From assembly GCF_036898825.1 (NCBI RefSeq), contig NZ_JARUND010000002.1, positions 3,596,001 to 3,660,000 on the forward strand: DNA of 64,000 nucleotides. Reading direction: 5' to 3'. Made by a program: the position numbers and the translations under genes. Below the pieces are notes generated by a model that saw nothing but the letters and a program-made list of their open reading frames with translations, had not been told where the DNA came from and ran no database searches. The DNA is from Streptomyces sp. B21-083 (GTDB lineage Bacteria > Actinomycetota > Actinomycetes > Streptomycetales > Streptomycetaceae). The number at the start of each line of letters is the position of its first letter. Within the stretch, counting starts at the first letter, position 1. Below are positions 62,008 through 64,000 of this stretch, piece by piece.

Positions 62008-64000
62008 ATGACCAGCACCGGTACCAGTGCCAGCACCGAGACCCCGACAGTCACGCCCCACGAGGTCGAGCTGACCATCGGCGGGATGACGTGTGCCAGC
62101 TGCGCGTCCCGCGTCGAGAAGAAGCTCAACCGGATGGACGGCGTCCTCGCCACGGTCAACTACGCGACGGAGAAGGCGAAGATCGCGTACGCCGACGGCG
62201 TGGGGGTCGACGACCTGATCGCCACCGTCGTGAAGACGGGCTACACCGCCGAGGAGCCGCCTCCGCCGACCGTGACGGAGGCACCCTCGGCCGAGCGGGA
62301 CGCCGACCCCGAGCTGGCCGCTCTGCGGCAGCGGCTCGTCGTCTCCGTGCTGCTCGCCGCTCCCGTCGTCCTGATGTCCATGATTCCCACGCTCCAGTTC
62401 GACAACTGGCGATGGCTCGCGCTGGCGCTCGCCTCGCCGGTCGTCGTCTGGGGCGGACTGCCGTTCCACCGGGCCGCGTTCACCAACGCCCGGCACGGCG
62501 CGGCCACCATGGACACCCTGGTGTCGGTCGGCACGCTCGCCGCGTACGGCTGGTCCCTTTGGGCCCTGTTCTGGGGCGACGCGGGCAGGCCCGCCATGCC
62601 GGGCATGGACGGGATGGGGATACGGGAGAGCTTCTCGTTCACCGCCTCCCGCACGGGCGACACCTCCGAGATCTACCTCGAAGTCGCCGCCGGGGTCATC
62701 GCGTTCATCCTCCTCGGGCGCTATCTGGAGGCCCGCGCCAAGCGCCGCTCGGGCGCGGCGCTGCGGGCCCTGATGGAACTGGGCGCCAAGGACGTCTCCG
62801 TGCTGCGCGGAGGGCGTGAAGTGCGCATTCCGGTGAGCGAGCTGGCGATCGGGGACCGGTTCGTCGTACGGCCCGGGGAGAAGATCGCCACCGACGGCAC
62901 CGTCGTCGAGGGTGTCTCGGCGGTCGACGCGTCGATGCTGACCGGCGAGTCCGTGCCGGTCGACGTGGGCGCCGGGGACGCCGTCACGGGCGCGACCGTG
63001 AACGCCGGGGGCCGGCTCGTCGTCGAGGCCACCCGGGTCGGCGCGGACACCCAGCTCGCGCGGATGGCCCGGCTGGTGGAGGACGCGCAGAACGGCAAGG
63101 CCGAGGTGCAGCGGCTCGCCGACCGGATCTCCGGGATCTTCGTGCCGGCGGTGCTGCTGATCGCGCTCGGTACGTTCGGCGTCTGGCTCGGCGTCACGGG
63201 CGACACGGTCGCCGCCTTCACCGCCGCCGTCGCCGTCCTGATCATCGCCTGCCCCTGTGCGCTGGGCCTGGCCACCCCGACCGCGCTGATGGTCGGCACC
63301 GGGCGCGGGGCGCAGCTCGGCATCCTCATCAAGGGCCCCGAGGTCCTGGAGTCCACGCGCCGCGTCGACACGATCGTCCTGGACAAGACGGGCACGGTCA
63401 CCACGGGCCGGATGACCCTCCAGGAGGTCTACGTCGCCGAGGGCGAGGACGAGAAGCAGGTGCTGCGGCTCGCGGGCGCCCTCGAACACGCCTCCGAGCA
63501 TCCGGTCGCACGGGCGATCGCCGCCGGGGCGATGGAGCGGGTCGGGACACTGCCGGAGGCCGAGGCCTTCGAGAACGTGGCCGGGCGGGGCGTACGCGGG
63601 CACGTGGACGGGCACGAGGTGGCCGTCGGACGGCTCACGGACGGGCTGTCGGGGCCGCTCCCTCAGGAGTTGACCCATGCGAAGGCCCAGGCCGAGAGCG
63701 GCGGACGTACGGCCGTCGTGGTCGCCTGGGACGGGGTGGCGCGCGGTGTCGTCACCGTCGCCGACGCGGTCAAGGAGACCAGCGCCGAGGCGGTGCGCGA
63801 ACTGCGGGCACTGGGGCTGACGCCGGTGCTGCTGACCGGGGACAACCGGGCGGTGGCGGACGCGGTGGCGGCGGCCGTGGGGATCGACCAGGTGATCGCG
63901 GACGTCCTGCCCGAGGAGAAGGTCGACGCCGTACGGCGGCTGCAGGGCGAGGGGCGGACCGTCGCGATGGTCGGCGACGGCGTGAACGACGCGGCGGCCC
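62008..64000 (+). CDS. copA: Copper-exporting P1B-type ATPase CopA, C-terminus cut by window end
   Basis: The first 664 residues of a Cu(I) exporter. An N-terminal HMA domain with GMTCASC (about 26-32) is followed by the first membrane helices. A Met-rich external loop (MPGMDGMG) follows, then the actuator motif MLTGESVPV, the metal-binding CPC in [13 protein letters not shown], the phosphorylated Asp in DKTGT and the hinge GDGVNDAA, where the window ends. Only the last membrane helices are missing. It starts at ATG 62008, in an operon with copZ. Confidence 0.94.
   Translation, partial: MTSTGTSASTETPTVTPHEVELTIGGMTCASCASRVEKKLNRMDGVLATVNYATEKAKIAYADGVGVDDLIATVVKTGYTAEEPPPPTVTEAPSAERDADPELAALRQRLVVSVLLAAPVVLMSMIPTLQFDNWRWLALALASPVVVWGGLPFHRAAFTNARHGAATMDTLVSVGTLAAYGWSLWALFWGDAGRPAMPGMDGMGIRESFSFTASRTGDTSEIYLEVAAGVIAFILLGRYLEARAKRRSGAALRALMELGAKDVSVLRGGREVRIPVSELAIGDRFVVRPGEKIATDGTVVEGVSAVDASMLTGESVPVDVGAGDAVTGATVNAGGRLVVEATRVGADTQLARMARLVEDAQNGKAEVQRLADRISGIFVPAVLLIALGTFGVWLGVTGDTVAAFTAAVAVLIIACPCALGLATPTALMVGTGRGAQLGILIKGPEVLESTRRVDTIVLDKTGTVTTGRMTLQEVYVAEGEDEKQVLRLAGALEHASEHPVARAIAAGAMERVGTLPEAEAFENVAGRGVRGHVDGHEVAVGRLTDGLSGPLPQELTHAKAQAESGGRTAVVVAWDGVARGVVTVADAVKETSAEAVRELRALGLTPVLLTGDNRAVADAVAAAVGIDQVIADVLPEEKVDAVRRLQGEGRTVAMVGDGVNDAAA

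Overview
The window is high-GC actinobacterial DNA and almost certainly comes from a Streptomyces chromosome. It carries three short chaplins, three rodlins, the melC tyrosinase pair and a conservon operon. Start codons are often GTG, and neighbouring genes commonly overlap by four bases (ATGA or GTGA). From memory, the gene order resembles the S. coelicolor interval from about SCO2696 to SCO2731 (chpG, melC2/melC1, chpF, polysaccharide genes, chpA/chpD, rdlA/rdlB, copZ/copA). That synteny was not checked by alignment.

Layout. 1-3443 (minus): an electron-transfer pair (FAD reductase, cut by the window edge, and Rieske ferredoxin), then an MBL hydrolase coupled to mycothiol-dependent formaldehyde dehydrogenase. 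3610-6843 (minus): fused isobutyryl-CoA mutase IcmF, with a striking double operator upstream. 7095-9775 (plus): a 2,4-dienoyl-CoA reductase and a PadR regulator. 9866-13936 (minus): a conservon cvnABCDE whose P450 lacks the ExxR motif and whose cvnC has a TTA (bldA) codon. 14285-19836: a DUF2087 protein, a ChpG-like chaplin, melC1/melC2, several small secreted proteins and a ChpF-like chaplin.

20113-34923: a secreted protein followed by a surface-polysaccharide cluster. It has two GT4 glycosyltransferases, an initiating phosphoglycosyltransferase, an O-antigen ligase/polymerase, a MurJ/Wzx-type flippase, a polysaccharide deacetylase, a Wzz-like protein and a GNAT/FemAB-like acyltransferase. 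A GH26-like hydrolase on the other strand, an ATP-grasp enzyme and a flavoprotein follow. 35024-39386: a PTKPP-repeat wall-anchored protein at the place of a long chaplin, a ChpD-like chaplin, and three rodlins with an LCP ligase gene among them. The polysaccharide genes therefore sit between chaplin and rodlin genes, which suggests they coat aerial hyphae or spores.

39468-47662: an acyl-CoA ligase, a secreted chorismate mutase, a VWA lipoprotein, and an ABC permease coupled to a fused S15-type hydrolase/ABC ATPase. 47811-52542 looks like an accessory patch. It holds a TnpB-like gene split by an in-frame stop, a frameshifted acetyltransferase, a lipoprotein and a DinB/maleylpyruvate isomerase-like protein. 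52660-59333: myo-inositol catabolism (mmsA/iolA, iolD, an iolB remnant, an aldolase-like gene, iolC) diverging from an iolE-like gene. 59686-64000: a small HTH protein, a GNAT, a zinc alcohol dehydrogenase, and the copper genes copZ and copA (cut by the window end) behind a CsoR-type operator. I saw no rRNA or tRNA genes and no CRISPR array.
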